The notes below the pieces were generated by a model, which was not told the origin of the DNA, did not search any database, and was given only the letters and a program-made list of their open reading frames with translations. A program made the position numbers and the translations under genes. Below, piece after piece: positions 9,102 to 17,514 of a stretch of 61,907 nt of DNA. How positions within the stretch are numbered: position 1 is the stretch's first letter; every line of letters starts with the position of its first letter. Origin of the DNA: CAKZQX01 sp034435975 (GTDB lineage Bacteria; Chloroflexota; Chloroflexia; Chloroflexales; Chloroflexaceae); the NCBI GenBank assembly GCA_034435975.1, contig DAOTWD010000017.1, positions 1 through 61,907 on the forward strand, in the 5' to 3' direction.

Positions 9102-9322
9102 CCCTGCAGGCGACCGTTCCTCAGAACGGGTACCGCTGATCAATCGAAAGAACCTTTATTCAACGCCCGGGTTATGAGGAACGACCAGCAGCGCAACGCT
9201 GCTGATATGGGTGTTTCTCGGTATGTTCTGCATACTCTGCGGCAGACGCTGGTTAAGAAGCTACCTTGCAATAGATGGTGTAATTTTGTGCAAAATATAC
9301 AAAAGATAAGACCAGAATATTG

Positions 9323-9351
9323 TTGAAAATATCTAATAGATATGCTACTAT
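9323..9351 (+). promoter_or_regulatory. Strong promoter with a palindrome between -35 and -10
   Basis: TTGAAA (9323-9328), 17-nt spacer, TACTAT (9346-9351). The spacer contains ATATCTAATAGATAT (9329-9343), a perfect 7-1-7 palindrome, well placed for a repressor. The nearest downstream gene starts 330 nt later at 9689. Confidence 0.55.
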
Positions 9352-9358
9352 GTGGATC

Positions 9359-9688
9359 AGCGAGAATGGTCAAGGATGGCCGTGAAGTGATGGGTTTGGT
9401 TGAACCGGGCCCCGCACAACTATGACTAGAGCAATCCTATCAAATGGTCATCTGGAGCCCCGGCTTGAGGCGTCTGGGGAGCAATGGTTACTTAGAACCC
9501 GGGCTTCAAGCCTGTGGATATAGAGCTAAACCCGGTCTACACCTGGACACCGGGTTTTACAACGAACATATGCAGGACTGCTATGTCCGAAACAGCCTGT
9601 GGAAACCTGTGTAGACAGGGATGCTCTGTCCCCACAATGCCGTGAGGATAAGTGATAAGTGGCAGTGTAGCAGCAACGGAGGTTAATT
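9359..9688 (+). other. Long untranslated leader or possible small RNA region
   Basis: If the promoter at 9323 is used, this stretch is transcribed but has no convincing reading frame. It includes degenerate copies of the CGGCTTGAGC-type repeat (9454-9515). It may be the leader of the 91-aa membrane gene or an independent small RNA. No known riboswitch class was recognised. Confidence 0.35.
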
Positions 9689-9964
9689 ATGGATGGACTG
9701 GCACAAATACAAGGTCTTTTGATCGGATTGATCGGGTGGGCCGCTACAGTGGTTCTGACGCTCAACTCAACAAAATTGACCGGCGCGGATCAGCGCGCAA
9801 TGATTGTCTTCAGTTGGACGCTCTGGATGATACCGGCGCTGGGTGCTCTAGTGTATCGTAATTTACTGGCGATCAACGAGGCCGCATTTTACTGCATTGG
9901 TACGACGCTTCTGCTGGGGATTGCTGTGTCGGTTGGCTCGATTCGCTGGCGCACCAGACTGTAA
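9689..9964 (+). CDS. Small membrane protein, 91 aa
   Basis: The start ATG at 9689 follows ACGGAGGTTAATT, a strong ribosome site. Three hydrophobic segments: about 10-26 (LLIGLIGWAATVVLTLN), 39-57 (IVFSWTLWMIPALGALVY) and 64-83 (AAFYCIGTTLLLGIAVSVG). It ends RWRTRL. No family is recognised. It may be controlled by the promoter with a palindrome 340 nt upstream. Confidence 0.7.
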   Translation: MDGLAQIQGLLIGLIGWAATVVLTLNSTKLTGADQRAMIVFSWTLWMIPALGALVYRNLLAINEAAFYCIGTTLLLGIAVSVGSIRWRTRL

Positions 9965-10117
9965 GCTCGATCGCACTGCTGCGTAAGCTTTGACCACTTT
10001 TCGCGATAGGCGAAAATAGCCGGCACATGAACCACCGCGTATGTCCCGAAATGAGGAGTTATCCTGAATGGAATGTCCAGGATAGCTCCACTCCGTTTCC
10101 CAACGCAAGAATATCGT

Positions 10118-11539
10118 CTAGCCGTCGTAGTACAGGAAAAACTCATACGGATGCGGTCGTAAAGACATCTGCACCGTCTCTGTACGCTTATAATCCAGAT
10201 ACATACTGATTAAATCTTCGGTAAAGACATTACCCTCCATCAGGAAGCCATGATCGGCTTCAAGCGCATCGAGTGACTCGCTCAATGAACCAGGTGTGCC
10301 TTTAATATCGGCCTTCTCTTCTGGAGACAACTCGTAAATATCCACGTCCAGTGGTGGTGGTGGCTCAATGCGATTCTTAATGCCATCCAGTCCCGCCATC
10401 AGCATGGCCGCGAACGACAGATAGGGATTGCACATTGCGTCGGGAGCTCGGAACTCGATACGGCGCGCGCCGGGTGATGAGGAATAGGTTGGGATACGCA
10501 CTGCCGCTGACCGATTACGCTGCGAGTAGACGAGGTTGATCGGTGCCTCAAAGCCCGGTACCAGGCGACGATAACTGTTTGTCGTCGGGGCACAGAAGGC
10601 CAGCAGTGCCGGTGCATGCTTCAGAATACCACCGATGTAATGGCGTGCTATGTCTGAGAGCAGGGCATACTTGCTCTCATCGAAAAAGAGCGGTTCACCG
10701 TCTTTCCAGAGACTCTGGTGGGTATGCATCCCGCTCCCGTTGTCCCCAAAGAGTGGTTTGGGCATAAAGGTCGCCGTGTAGCCCAGTTGGTGTGCCGTGT
10801 TTTTGACGATGTACTTGTATAAAATGAGTCGGTCGGCCATTCTAAGCAATGGTGCGAAGCGCATATCAATTTCACATTGACCAGCCGTTGCCACCTCATG
10901 ATGGTGAATCTCGACCTCAATTCCCGCTTCGATCATGTTCAAGACGATTTGTGAGCGCACATCCTGAAGTGCATCCAGAGGCGGGCAGGGGAAATAGCCC
11001 TCTTTGTGGCGCGGTCGATAGCCCTGGTTTTTACCGTGTCGATCAACGCCACTGTTCCAGATGGCCTCATCGCTATCGACAAAATAGTAGCCGCTATGGC
11101 TGTTTTGATCAAACCGCACGTCGTTAAAGAGGAAAAATTCGGCCTCGGGGCCAAAATAGGCGGTATCTGCAATGCCGGTATGCTTCAAATATGCTTCTGC
11201 CTTGCGTGCAACATAACGCGGATCACGCGAGTAGGGTTCGCCAGTAATCGGGTCACGGATATCACAGAAAATCGCCAGCGTCGGTATTTTCAGCATTGGA
11301 TCAACGAATGCAGTTGATGGATCAGGTACCACCAGCATATCACTCTCGTTGATCACCTGGAAACCACGGATGGATGAACCATCAAACCCTATACCATCCG
11401 TAAAATCGCTTTCGCTCAACATGCCAGCTGGCAATGAGAAGTGTTGCCATGTACCAGGCATATCCGTAAAGCGCATATCCACCATCTGGATGTTTTTTTC
11501 TTTAATTAACTCAAAAACCCCTTTTACATCTAATGCCAT
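10118..11539 (-). CDS. glnA: Glutamine synthetase, type I
   Basis: Makes glutamine from glutamate, ammonia and ATP; the main ammonia-assimilating enzyme. 473 residues, the usual GSI length. Signatures: FDGSSIRGF near residue 50, the metal-site segment YFGPEAEFFLF near 128, the ATP-site segment with NGSGMHTHQS near 265, and RIEFRAPDAMCNPYLSFAAM near 360. The late segment DIYELSPEEKAD holds a tyrosine at the place adenylylated in GSI-beta enzymes, so covalent control is possible but not shown. The start has a strong AAGGAGGCAGG site. It is a single gene; the divergent side is a gap of about 1 kb. Confidence 0.97.
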   Translation of the reverse strand: MALDVKGVFELIKEKNIQMVDMRFTDMPGTWQHFSLPAGMLSESDFTDGIGFDGSSIRGFQVINESDMLVVPDPSTAFVDPMLKIPTLAIFCDIRDPITGEPYSRDPRYVARKAEAYLKHTGIADTAYFGPEAEFFLFNDVRFDQNSHSGYYFVDSDEAIWNSGVDRHGKNQGYRPRHKEGYFPCPPLDALQDVRSQIVLNMIEAGIEVEIHHHEVATAGQCEIDMRFAPLLRMADRLILYKYIVKNTAHQLGYTATFMPKPLFGDNGSGMHTHQSLWKDGEPLFFDESKYALLSDIARHYIGGILKHAPALLAFCAPTTNSYRRLVPGFEAPINLVYSQRNRSAAVRIPTYSSSPGARRIEFRAPDAMCNPYLSFAAMLMAGLDGIKNRIEPPPPLDVDIYELSPEEKADIKGTPGSLSESLDALEADHGFLMEGNVFTEDLISMYLDYKRTETVQMSLRPHPYEFFLYYDG

Positions 11540-12078
11540 TGAGCCTGCCTCCTTGTGGTTTTACAGAACAAACATGGTCCTGATGATACAAACGATCGAA
11601 ATATCATTCAGGTGGGGGAGTCAGCAGGAGCGTTGCCCTTCTGAGGGGATCCTCGTTTCGGCCCGATTGGCACAGGCCGAAACAACGATTTTGCGCGGGC
11701 CGCAGCCCCCATGCCCCTGCTGGCGCAGGTACCACCTGAACGGTTACGAAATACATATGAAGACCAGACAGAGGATATTTCTGGACAGAATACAGGTTCA
11801 GAGGTGAAGCAGTAGCCAAACTCCTCTCATGTAGATCCAGGTCTGGGCGCATATGTTGTGCGACTCGCTGCTCCTTCGCCGAATCGTGATTCCCCTGTGC
11901 TATGCGAGCCACGGGTGCTGCTCTCCTGCTATATGTATGACCAGGACATCTGAGAACTATCTAGTATCTTACTCTTGTCCTGTTGCTTTACGCTACGGTA
12001 CGGTTATACAAAAGTTAAGAGAGTTTACCTGGATGATTTGAACAATAGACAGACTCCACATCCGTTATTCTGGAAGAT
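11540..12078. other. Intergenic region upstream of glnA
   Basis: No gene is supported. It contains a damaged copy of the GC-rich hairpin family near 11698 (GCGGGCCGCAGCCCCC). The glnA promoter must lie near 11560-11620 on the minus strand, but no consensus was clear. Confidence 0.4.
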
Positions 12079-12107
12079 TTGCTCTCAAAGACGGGCTGTG
12101 CTACAAT
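12079..12107 (+). promoter_or_regulatory. Promoter of the rplS leader
   Basis: TTGCTC (12079-12084), 17-nt spacer ending TGTGC, TACAAT (12102-12107). Transcription would start near 12114, about 495 nt before the rplS start codon. Confidence 0.5.
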
Positions 12108-12113
12108 CGTCCT

Positions 12114-12607
12114 GGCAGGGCGGTGTTGGCAGGTAGTCCTGAGCTGCCTGCTATCTTCTATGCCTGTCTGTTGTCAGCATGCGCGTGTATCATGGGTACG
12201 GCATGCATAGTTGATCGACTTGTTGTGTCCTGAGGATCTCAGTCACATTATTATCTACACGAGGTAGGCGGTCGCTCGTAGCTACCGTCCTTTTCGCCTT
12301 TGACAGAGCAAGGTAAGCATAAGGCACTGTGCCTACAGTGTTTCTGCCATGCGTCTGAAGGTGAAACCGGTCAGTGAGTGGCTGACTACGTGACTCCGGT
12401 TATTGACACACATTACGCAGTCGTTCACTACCAGATGGCTTTTGCCTGTGGCAGAGCGATACTTTTTTATTTTTCACCCCACATTTTTGCTTTTAGTGAA
12501 AATGTGGGGTGAAACATGCGTTCTTTGCCGCGATCACAGGTGAAAAAGGCGTTGTGTTGGAACAACCGCGTACTTCGTGGTTTTTTATAGAAAGGAGTAC
12601 GACGCTG
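12114..12607 (+). promoter_or_regulatory. Long leader of rplS, with a 16-bp hairpin
   Basis: No protein gene fits. A perfect hairpin lies at 12472-12514: TTTCACCCCACATTTT pairs with AAAATGTGGGGTGAAA around an 11-nt loop. A fragment of the MITE-like word (GCCTGTGGCAGAGCGATACTT) precedes it near 12434. No L19-leader motif known from Firmicutes was recognised by eye, but an L19 autoregulatory site or an embedded RNA gene is possible. Confidence 0.4.
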
Positions 12608-12958
12608 ATGTCACAGCAGGTACTTGAAGAACTGGCCCAACGGCAGTATAAAGCGGATATTCCTGAGTTTCGCGTGGGTGATACAGTGCGCGTAGGTGTT
12701 AAGGTCGTTGAGGGGAACCGGGAACGTATTCAGGACTTTGAGGGTGTGGTCATTCGTCGCCGTAGTGGTGGCATTAATGAGAATTTCACAGTGCGGCGGA
12801 TTGCGTCCCATGGCATCGGAGTAGAGCGCACGTTTTTGTTGCACGCGCCGCGTGTCGAGTCGATCAAGGTGATACGGCGGGGCAAGGTACGGCGGGCCAG
12901 GTTGTACTATCTGCGTGGGCGTACTGGTAAAGCGGCGCGTATTAAGGAGCGACGGTAA
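12608..12958 (+). CDS. rplS: 50S ribosomal protein L19
   Basis: Binds 23S rRNA at the subunit interface. The start ATG at 12608 (MSQQVLEELAQRQ) follows AAAGGAG; a longer frame starting at 12509 runs through the hairpin and is not part of the family. This gives 116 residues, the normal L19 length. FRVGDTVRVGVKV, RIQDFEGVVIRRRSGGI and ERTFLLHAPRVESIKV are the conserved L19 segments. Its usual partners (rpsP, rimM, trmD) are absent, so here it appears monocistronic behind a long leader. Confidence 0.97.
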   Translation: MSQQVLEELAQRQYKADIPEFRVGDTVRVGVKVVEGNRERIQDFEGVVIRRRSGGINENFTVRRIASHGIGVERTFLLHAPRVESIKVIRRGKVRRARLYYLRGRTGKAARIKERR

Positions 12959-13211
12959 AGCCCGGCAGGGGAGTGTGCGGGGGCGGAGCTGTGCTGCAGT
13001 GTGTTTCTTCGAGGCGCGGGGTGGCCATTCCAGGTGTGGCGGACAAATAATGGGTGAGGGTGTGAATGGAGGCCCATAGCTTTGCGCCTTTATTCCCTCG
13101 CGCCTTTCCGTTACAACAAGAGACTGGACGGTGTTGTATGGCCTTCAAGTGGGTCTGGTGCTTGTCCGTTAGTATCTGGCATGGTTCACAGCAATAGCAG
13201 AGGGATATACC

Positions 13212-13952
13212 ATGCCAACACATCAACGTGCTAACGTCAACGGCCTTGCAATGCTGTATGCCGATTGCCATCTTCGCTTTGTCCGCTGGGCGTTTGCCCG
13301 CTTCTATCGTGAGTTTGCCTGGATCTACGATGCTGTGGCCTGGCTCGTTTCACGTGGTCTGTGGCACCGCTGGACGCTGGCAGCATTGCCGTATCTTGAT
13401 GGCCGGGTATTGGAACTGGGGTGTGGTACGGGCTTTGTGCAGCATGCACTGGCGGCCGGTTATGCTGGTCAGGTAGTGGGCATAGATGCTTCACCGCAGA
13501 TGCTGGCTCTGACGCGACGCCGACTTCGGCGTCCACGTCTGCATAGTCAGCTATTGCGTACTATCGCTCAGGCACTCCCCTTTCGTGCTGATCAGTTTGA
13601 TAGTGTGCTGGCAACGTTTCCCAGTGAGTACATACTTGATCCGGCGACGCTGCGCGAGGTGCAACGGGTACTTACCTCTACTGGACGGTTGATCATTGTT
13701 GATGGGGCACAGTTTACGACAGATGACTGGTACGTGCATGTGGTTGACCTGGCCTATCGCCTGATCTGGCAACGGCCGGTGAGAAATGGATCAGACGATA
13801 CCGTGTCCGCGTATTGCTCCTGGCTAGAAAGGGCCGGGTTTTGTATGACGCACGTCTATTGCGAGACGGTAGGCCCAAGCCAGGTGTTGGTAGTGGTTGG
13901 ACAGAAGTCTAGCTCCGGCGATGGTGAGGGTGTTGCTAACAAAACCCGGTGA
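13212..13952 (+). CDS. Class I SAM-dependent methyltransferase
   Basis: 246 residues. Motif I VLELGCGTGFVQHAL is at about residues 66-80, followed by the acidic end of strand 2 (VVGIDASPQML) and motif IV-like ADQFDSVLATFPSEYIL. This resembles UbiE/COQ5-type and other small-molecule methyltransferases. A possible link with quinone or bacteriochlorophyll metabolism is speculation. A ribosome-site-like AGAGGG lies 9 nt before the ATG. It ends 13 nt before rnhB and is probably cotranscribed with it. Confidence 0.85.
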   Translation: MPTHQRANVNGLAMLYADCHLRFVRWAFARFYREFAWIYDAVAWLVSRGLWHRWTLAALPYLDGRVLELGCGTGFVQHALAAGYAGQVVGIDASPQMLALTRRRLRRPRLHSQLLRTIAQALPFRADQFDSVLATFPSEYILDPATLREVQRVLTSTGRLIIVDGAQFTTDDWYVHVVDLAYRLIWQRPVRNGSDDTVSAYCSWLERAGFCMTHVYCETVGPSQVLVVVGQKSSSGDGEGVANKTR

Positions 13953-13965
13953 GGTGAGCGTGGCT

Positions 13966-14610
13966 ATGGCTCCCACGACGCAGTATGAAGACCAACTCTG
14001 CCGGGCAGGGTATGGTAATATTGCTGGTATTGATGAAGCTGGGCGTGGTTGCTGGGCCGGGCCGGTTGTGGCGGCGGCAGTGGTGTTACCACGTGAGGTG
14101 TTGACGCAACCGATGTGCCTGGCAGATGTGGATGACTCCAAGCGCTTGAACGCGCATCAGCGCGAGACAATGTATGCGCAGATTTATGCTCTGGCGACAG
14201 GTATTGGACTGGGGATCGTCCCGGCCTATCTGATCGATACGATGGGGATAGTGCCTGCCACACGGCTGGCAATGATGATTGCGTTGTTATCACTGCCTTG
14301 CCAGGTCGATGCCCTGTTAATCGATGCACTGGTGCTGCCCGGACTCTCCCTCTGGCAGCGCTCATTGATCAAAGGCGATGCCTCGTGTCTCTCCATTGCG
14401 GCGGCATCAATTGTGGCAAAGGTAAGCCGTGATCATTTGTTGTGCACTGCCGACAGCGCGTATCCAGGCTATGGATTTGCGCTACACAAAGGCTATGGTA
14501 CGGTAGCACATCAGCGGGCTTTGCGTAGGTTGGGGCCATGCGCATTCCATCGGTGGACATTCCGCCCGGTAACAGCCCTGTGTTATCCTGAATTGGAAGC
14601 CCAGGAGTGA
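13966..14610 (+). CDS. rnhB: Ribonuclease HII
   Basis: Cleaves the RNA strand at ribonucleotides embedded in DNA. The start ATG at 13966 has GGTGAGG ahead of it; an earlier frame from 13897 overlaps the methyltransferase gene and is not favoured. 214 residues. The first catalytic Asp and Glu lie in GIDEAGRGCWAGPVVAAAVV, the next acidic site in DVDDSKRLNA, and DALLIDAL carries the third. The C-terminus GYGTVAHQRALRRLGPCAFHR is typical. No truncation. Confidence 0.96.
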   Translation: MAPTTQYEDQLCRAGYGNIAGIDEAGRGCWAGPVVAAAVVLPREVLTQPMCLADVDDSKRLNAHQRETMYAQIYALATGIGLGIVPAYLIDTMGIVPATRLAMMIALLSLPCQVDALLIDALVLPGLSLWQRSLIKGDASCLSIAAASIVAKVSRDHLLCTADSAYPGYGFALHKGYGTVAHQRALRRLGPCAFHRWTFRPVTALCYPELEAQE

Positions 14611-14626
14611 GATAGTAACTCGATCT

Positions 14627-15028
14627 ATGCGGTTGCATACCCATCTCTGGAGTTCGGCCTTCCTGTCACTGACTATCTATCCCCGTCATCCTGGTAAGGC
14701 AACGCTGATGACTCTGGCCGGTGTCCTGGTTGATCTGGATCATCTGGTACTTTATGCGTTACGTAGTGGCGATTGGAGTATTGCCGGTGCCCTGTGTTAT
14801 AACCGCTATCGCCACCAGAAGCGGGTTCCTGGCGACAACCGTCCTCGTTATGGCCCACTACGTTCGTGGGTTCACCAACCCCTGCTGATATTGCCGCCAC
14901 TGTGGTGGTTAGCCCGTCGCCATCGAGCGTTGCAGCCGGTTGCAATGGGGGTAACGTTGCATCTGATGCTCGATGGTATCGCTTCGTACTGGTATGATTG
15001 TGCTGGTCGGCAGTTGGTAGATGATTGA
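14627..15028 (+). CDS. YdjM/DUF457-like membrane protein
   Basis: 133 residues. Conserved-looking histidines and acids fall in hydrophobic segments: MRLHTHLWSS at the start, LVDLDHLVLYAL near 35, the WVHQPLLILPPLWWLARRH segment near 85, and GVTLHLMLDGIASYWYD near 110. This pattern of H and D-x-D-H in short membrane helices fits small membrane-bound metal-dependent hydrolases. The substrate is unknown. It follows rnhB after 16 nt, so it is probably in the same transcript. The ribosome site is weak. Confidence 0.6.
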   Translation: MRLHTHLWSSAFLSLTIYPRHPGKATLMTLAGVLVDLDHLVLYALRSGDWSIAGALCYNRYRHQKRVPGDNRPRYGPLRSWVHQPLLILPPLWWLARRHRALQPVAMGVTLHLMLDGIASYWYDCAGRQLVDD

Positions 15029-15363
15029 GCGGGGAATAGAGCTGGCCAACCGGTCGCCTGTGATAGACCGGTACCACACACTTTCTGGCTGATAGCCCAT
15101 AATCTATGGTACACTGCTACTATACCACCATTGGCAGTGTGGTCTGGTATGTTATGATTGAACGACGATGATCGTGTATCTGAATCATAACATTATGGGG
15201 ATAAACTCGTCTCGTACTCCAACGAGACTTCATCTCGGCAGGGGTGTGGGGTGCGCAGGCTCCTGCGCACGGTTCCCTTTCTGGCGCGGCTTCGCCGCGC
15301 CGCGCCTTTCTCCCCAGGCGATGTCTCGTTCTAGTACTGGACAGGTTGAAGTGAGTGTGGCCT
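15029..15363. other. Intergenic region with two stacked hairpins
   Basis: GTGCGCAGG-CT-CCTGCGCAC (15251-15270) and GGCGCGGC-TTC-GCCGCGCC (15283-15301) stand 12 nt apart. The second shares its core with the 34.4 kb hairpin. They may terminate the rnhB transcript or be mobile hairpin elements. No gene is seen. Confidence 0.5.
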
Positions 15364-15864
15364 ATGGATATAGATAACGAAGGATCATTATTTGATGAAG
15401 ACCCGGGAATGGAGCTGGCGCGTCTGGCGCAGGAGACGATCGAGTCTCAGTCTGAAACCATGGATGTGGTTCAGGCGCGTATACGCTGTCAACGGGTGAT
15501 CGATCTATATGCGCAGGGGGTTATTCAAGACGCACGTGATAATTTTCACGCGGCATTGGTGTTACTCTATGGAGAGCTGCCAGCGCATTATGATCTGGCG
15601 CGCATGTTTGCTCGCCGTGGTGCGGCACTCGGCGATGCACGTTCGTGGACTGTGCAGGCTATGGCATGGGATCGCTTGCTGATCTTACAAAGAAAGCCGC
15701 AACGGTTTGGTACCCAGATTTTCAAAAGAGGTGGAACCTGGACCCTGGGTGACGTTGATCCGCACGTCAGCGATACCGAACGCGCTTTATATGGCGTGCC
15801 GCCACTGTTTGTTCAGCAGCAGCGGGTAAAGCAGCTTCAGCGCCGGGGGAACGTTGAGGAATAA
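15364..15864 (+). CDS. Hypothetical protein with similarity to DUF6624-type proteins
   Basis: 166 residues from ATG 15364 (MDIDNEGSLFDEDPGMELAR); a GTG at 15355 is an alternative. The first third is acidic and helical. The second part, ALGDARSWTVQAMAWDRLLI and RKPQRFGTQIF, ending in DPHVSDTERALYGVPPL, matches the pattern of a family known mostly as DUF6624. No catalytic role is known. It stands alone, convergent with marR downstream. Confidence 0.65.
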   Translation: MDIDNEGSLFDEDPGMELARLAQETIESQSETMDVVQARIRCQRVIDLYAQGVIQDARDNFHAALVLLYGELPAHYDLARMFARRGAALGDARSWTVQAMAWDRLLILQRKPQRFGTQIFKRGGTWTLGDVDPHVSDTERALYGVPPLFVQQQRVKQLQRRGNVEE

Positions 15865-15994
15865 TATCACGTTGTGAAAAATGGCGCTGAGGTTATGCTG
15901 CACTACATAGTCAGTCTGCGCGATAAATCTCACCGTTGAATCTTGAATGATGTTATGCAGAATGGAAAAGTATGCCCCCCATGGGTTCGACGAG

Positions 15995-16471
15995 CTATAC
16001 ATGACGCTCTCTGTTCGGTGGATCTTGCAGAGCTTCGTACAACGCCCGTAACAGATCTCGCAGTTGCTGAACTTCTCGCTCTGAAAGTGAGCGCATACGG
16101 CGACTGACATTGGCATGATGATAAGGCCGAATACGACGGAGCTTTTCGGCTCCGGCTGGCGTGAGGCAAATCAAGCTAACCCGTCGATCCTGTGGATCGG
16201 GCCGACGCTCGACCAGACCTTTGCTTATCAGTCGATCAACAATGCCAGTAAGATTACTATTGTCGCATAACATACGGGCACTGATTTCGCTCAGAGGAAT
16301 CCCGTCTGGGGTAGCGTGGTTAAGAATTGTGAATTGAGGAATGGTCAACCCCTCCCGGCGTAGATCGTAGCGGTTGTAGGTATCCATAATAGAGTTAACT
16401 TGCCGCAATAGCATGTACGCTTCAAGTTCTGGATCTGGTAGTTTCGGATCGATGTGAGCAGTGGTGGTCAT
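15995..16471 (-). CDS. MarR family transcriptional regulator
   Basis: 158 residues starting MTTTAHIDPKLPDPELEAYM at 16471; a longer frame begins at 16555 but would run over the promoter, so it is rejected. The wing helix-turn-helix core is GIPLSEISARMLCDNSNLTG, followed by IVDRLISKGLVERRPDPQDR and RVSLICLTPAG. The C-terminal SEREVQQLRDLLRALYEAL segment is the dimer helix. It sits divergent to the membrane gene at 16624, which is its most likely target. The ligand is unknown. Confidence 0.9.
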   Translation of the reverse strand: MTTTAHIDPKLPDPELEAYMLLRQVNSIMDTYNRYDLRREGLTIPQFTILNHATPDGIPLSEISARMLCDNSNLTGIVDRLISKGLVERRPDPQDRRVSLICLTPAGAEKLRRIRPYHHANVSRRMRSLSEREVQQLRDLLRALYEALQDPPNRERHV

Positions 16472-16526
16472 GTTTCGTCTTGTCCTTACGAAAGCTTTCA
16501 GCTTCTCAATGAATGCGATAACATGT

Positions 16527-16555
16527 AATGTAGCACGATGCACGGTTCTTGTCAA
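16527..16555 (-). promoter_or_regulatory. Promoter of marR
   Basis: Minus strand: perfect TTGACA (16555-16550), 17-nt spacer, TACATT (16532-16527). Transcription would begin near 16520 and produce a leader of about 50 nt. Confidence 0.6.
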
Positions 16556-16623
16556 TAATATGCACAGAAGATGCGCTCTTTTGGTACGATGTGTACGAAT
16601 GATCTGTGGAGCTTACGGTAACT

Positions 16624-17472
16624 ATGTCCCCTTTTCCTCGGTATGATCGGATGGTATCACTGGTGCTGATCGTTGTGCTAGGTCTGGCGGTCGTATTATG
16701 GATTGATATCAATCCCAATATTTTATTGGCACGCCTCGGTGGGGATCTGCCACCCATTACGGTTTCCTGGGTACTGATAGCGGCGCTGGTGATCATTGCC
16801 AGTGCCGGTACTGATCTCCTGGTGCGTTCACATCCGCAGATGCAGGCCCGTACACTTCCGACACTCCATCTTCCATTTGCCTCACTTGAGGTGGTGCCAG
16901 ACTTCTGGATTTTGCCCTCGTTCTCAATTATTGGCTCGTTTGCCTTTTTTCGTCTGTTCAGTCCAGGGTTGCCAGGGGCGGCGTTTGTGCTGGCATTAAT
17001 CGTGGCGGGCGGCTTATTGTTGACCGTGCTGGTAGCTCAACATTATACCCTTGACCGTCATGCTGATGTCAGTCAACGCGCACGGTTAGTCTTGCAGGTT
17101 ATCACCTATCTCCTGGCGTTTGCGTGTTTTAGCGCTGTGTATGCGACCGGTTTTCGGACATTGTATGGGGCCGTGCTGGTTGCGGCAGCAGGTACATTCC
17201 TGGCGTATGAACTGCTGCGCTGGGCACCTGGCCGCGGTATGATCCGACTGGCACTGATTATCGGGCTGGTGATGGGTGAAGTCATCTGGCCCTTGAATTA
17301 CTGGCCGGCACCGTTTCTGACCGGTGGGACACTGTTGTTGATCATTTTCTATACGATCACCAGCATGCTGATACACTATCTGGCGGGTACCTTACAACGC
17401 CGCCTGCTGATCGAGTATGGAATGTTGAGCAGTGCATTGCTGGCTGTCGTCATCTATGCCACGTTCGGGTAG
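16624..17472 (+). CDS. DUF5656-like polytopic membrane protein
   Basis: 282 residues from ATG 16624 (MSPFPRYDRMVSLVLIVVLG); an earlier start at 16606 is possible, but the GGAG box precedes 16624 better. Seven or eight hydrophobic segments cover most of the length, with few conserved polar residues. The family is known mainly by domain number in Chloroflexota and similar phyla. It is divergent from marR, so regulation by MarR is likely. It ends 42 nt before tsaC and may be cotranscribed with it. Confidence 0.65.
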   Translation: MSPFPRYDRMVSLVLIVVLGLAVVLWIDINPNILLARLGGDLPPITVSWVLIAALVIIASAGTDLLVRSHPQMQARTLPTLHLPFASLEVVPDFWILPSFSIIGSFAFFRLFSPGLPGAAFVLALIVAGGLLLTVLVAQHYTLDRHADVSQRARLVLQVITYLLAFACFSAVYATGFRTLYGAVLVAAAGTFLAYELLRWAPGRGMIRLALIIGLVMGEVIWPLNYWPAPFLTGGTLLLIIFYTITSMLIHYLAGTLQRRLLIEYGMLSSALLAVVIYATFG

Positions 17473-17514
17473 GACGATTACCATTGGGATAGGCTGGCTA
17501 TAAGAGGGAACGAG

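Noticed and set aside
8877..9326. 149-codon frame downstream of the CAU tRNA
   Set aside because: It runs through a GC hairpin, has no ribosome site and no protein-like pattern.
12509..12607. N-terminal extension of L19 from an upstream ATG
   Set aside because: The extension would be read through the 16-bp hairpin and is absent from the L19 family; the ATG at 12608 has a good ribosome site.
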